From Gammaproteobacteria bacterium (GTDB taxonomy: Bacteria; Pseudomonadota; Gammaproteobacteria; Pseudomonadales; Pseudohongiellaceae): a stretch of DNA of 7,076 nucleotides. The stretch is taken from the NCBI GenBank assembly GCA_947377625.1, contig CANCGR010000128.1, positions 1 to 7,076 of the forward strand, given 5' to 3'. The translations under genes and the position numbers were made by a program. Under the pieces are notes generated by a model. The model searched no databases, had not been told where the DNA came from, and was given only the letters and a program-made list of their open reading frames with translations. Below are positions 5,698 through 7,076 of the stretch, in pieces (within the stretch, counting starts at the first letter, position 1; each line of letters starts with the position of its first letter).

Positions 5698-7005
5698 ATG
5701 AAGGCACTACGCGCAACATTGAGCAAGTATTCGCTGGCGGAATTAATGTCCGCCGGGCGCTTGTTGCTGGCCGATTCAGTGCATCAGGACATTCTGACGA
5801 CCATCACTTGTTCGCTGGTGTTGCAGGATGGTCTGCTGATCAATACCCAGAATGGCGAATACCGGCCGGTCAATGTTGAGTCCGGTCAAAGCCGTGAGAC
5901 CGCCATTGCTCAAGCAGCCAGACAGTTAGTGCTTGCTCGCACCGAGCAGCAAGGCATTCTGCTGTTGTTGCCGCCCAGTGAATTCATCAGCTCGCGTTAT
6001 CAGCTTTCACTCAAGGGTGAGAGCATGGTGCGTTCGGCGATTGCGCTGCAGGCGCACACGCTGATCCCCGCCTATGACGATGCCCTGTTGCTCGGCATCA
6101 ACGCCCACAGCTCTGAAGGCATCGCGCTGTGGTATCCGGCGCGCGCTGCTGAAGCCCTGTTCCTGGCATTCCAGGCAGAGCAGCTTTTTCTTGCCGCAGT
6201 GATGCCGCGTACCTTGGCGCTGCCCACTGCCGACCAACAGCAACAGGATCTGATTCTGCACGATGAAGACGCCACCCATGTTGCCCAGCTGGAACTGCGG
6301 GCAGGCGTGGTGTGTTCACAACTGGTGATCACCCGACACGATCTGGAGCAGGTGGCCTTCGCCGAGCAATGGCAAAGCGAAACCGCCAAGGCCGCGCCGG
6401 CCCAGCGCATCCGCTGCAGCAACCGCGATTTCTGGAACAGTAAACGCAGCTGCATTACCCCGCAGGAAAACTACTGTTTCTTCCCGAAAGGGGCGGAGCT
6501 GTATGGCAAACAAAGACTGGTGCAGAAGCAGAAGCGTTTCGCCACGATCGCGGCCGGCGTATTGGCTGTGGCCTTGTGTCTGCCGTTCGTCGGCAATCTG
6601 GCTCAGAGCCTGTGGCTGCAATCGCAGGTTGAAAAATTGCGCGACGCTTCCACCGATGCGCGTCGCAGTCAGTCAGCGGTTTATGCGATGGAAGACGAGT
6701 GGGGAGCCATTGCCACTTACCCGCGCCAGAATGTCAGCAAGGTGCTGCTCACACTTAACCAGTCCATCAACAGCTCGCTCACCACCTTTGCGCTTGGCAA
6801 GGGCGTGGTTGACCTGAGCGGTTCTGCACAGGACCCGGCGCTGCTGGTGGAGCAATTGGCCGAGCGTGAAGAGTTTCATGATGTCGCCCAGAGCCGCAGC
6901 AGTTCCGGTGGCGAGGGTGGCAAGCGCGGTTTTGGTATCCGGTTCAATCTGAGTGGCATCGATTACAAAGGGTATGAAAGCAAATACCCGGCGGTGAAGC
7001 AGTGA
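5698..7005 (+). CDS. GspL/PilM-PilN-like inner-membrane assembly-platform protein
   Basis: 435 residues with bitopic architecture. Residues 1-270 form a soluble domain like the actin-fold cytoplasmic part of GspL or PilM/MshI (GILLLLPPSEFISSRYQLSL, then RSAIALQAHTLIPAYDDALLLGI). A basic stretch (KQRLVQKQKR) precedes one transmembrane helix (about 282-306), so the N-terminus should be cytoplasmic. A short coiled-coil-like segment follows (SQVEKLRDASTDARRSQSAV). The C-terminal periplasmic domain is PilN/GspL-like (VLLTLNQSINSSLTTFALGKGVVDLSGSAQDPALLVEQLAE). Such proteins link the assembly ATPase to the inner-membrane platform in type II secretion or type IV pilus systems. Three cysteines (240, 252, 260) lie close together before the membrane helix. 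ATG 5698 is used, with a weak AGG eight bases upstream; the frame is open back to TTG 5629. The next gene also starts like a membrane protein, as GspM/PilO would. The fold assignment is inferred from architecture and weak motifs. The system it belongs to cannot be told here. Confidence 0.62.
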   Translation: MKALRATLSKYSLAELMSAGRLLLADSVHQDILTTITCSLVLQDGLLINTQNGEYRPVNVESGQSRETAIAQAARQLVLARTEQQGILLLLPPSEFISSRYQLSLKGESMVRSAIALQAHTLIPAYDDALLLGINAHSSEGIALWYPARAAEALFLAFQAEQLFLAAVMPRTLALPTADQQQQDLILHDEDATHVAQLELRAGVVCSQLVITRHDLEQVAFAEQWQSETAKAAPAQRIRCSNRDFWNSKRSCITPQENYCFFPKGAELYGKQRLVQKQKRFATIAAGVLAVALCLPFVGNLAQSLWLQSQVEKLRDASTDARRSQSAVYAMEDEWGAIATYPRQNVSKVLLTLNQSINSSLTTFALGKGVVDLSGSAQDPALLVEQLAEREEFHDVAQSRSSSGGEGGKRGFGIRFNLSGIDYKGYESKYPAVKQ

Positions 7006-7018
7006 GCGCCCCTTCCCG

Positions 7019-7076
7019 ATGAAACGTAACGAAAAACAATTGGTGATGGTGTGTGCTGCGCTGGCCGTGCTGGTGT
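7019..7076 (+). CDS. N-terminus of a putative inner-membrane protein (GspM/PilO-like?), partial
   Basis: Nineteen codons are visible before the window ends: a basic N-terminus (MKRNEKQ) followed by a hydrophobic run (LVMVCAALAVLV) typical of a single membrane anchor. The start is 13 bases after the previous stop, so the two genes are likely one operon. A GspM or PilO partner is expected after a GspL/PilN-like gene and both begin this way. The fragment is too short to prove it, and no good ribosome binding site is seen. Confidence 0.5.
   Translation, partial: MKRNEKQLVMVCAALAVLV

Overview
The window looks like chromosomal DNA of a gammaproteobacterium of the Pseudomonas/Cellvibrio type rather than an enteric one. 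The order polA, small RNA, engB (opposite strand), cytochrome c4, dsbA is the one known from Pseudomonas, and the predicted proteins resemble that group as recalled from memory. No mobile element, CRISPR array, tRNA or rRNA gene is visible.

Layout. Positions 1-291 hold the end of a zinc-binding periplasmic protein (ZnuA type), followed after one base by polA (293-3055). The polA-engB gap (3056-3300) is not empty. It holds a near-consensus sigma-E/AlgU promoter and, at the expected distance, a roughly 134-nt RNA that folds into three hairpins, the last being its terminator. Position, length and promoter class match ErsA of Pseudomonas, the positional counterpart of Spot 42. engB (3951-3301, minus strand) converges on this region. 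A 99-bp divergent spacer separates engB from cytochrome c4 (4051-4674), which ends at a strong terminator. dsbA (4853-5497) follows as its own unit with its own terminator. After a 200-bp AT-rich regulatory gap comes a 435-residue one-pass membrane protein (5698-7005). It resembles the GspL/PilM-PilN assembly-platform proteins of type II secretion or type IV pilus systems. The start of a second membrane protein (7019 onward) follows it.

The two strongest observations are these. (1) All four catalytic carboxylates of the PolA 3'-5' proofreading exonuclease are replaced at exactly aligned positions (Glu347, Val349, Ile416, Arg493), while the 5' nuclease and polymerase sites are intact. This predicts a DNA polymerase I without proofreading. 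(2) The probable envelope-stress small RNA downstream of polA exposes a U/C-rich 17-nt loop well suited to pairing with ribosome binding sites.

The other genes are housekeeping: ribosome assembly (EngB), periplasmic electron transfer (cytochrome c4) and periplasmic disulfide formation (DsbA). The right edge enters a secretion or pilus assembly locus whose identity depends on sequence beyond the window.
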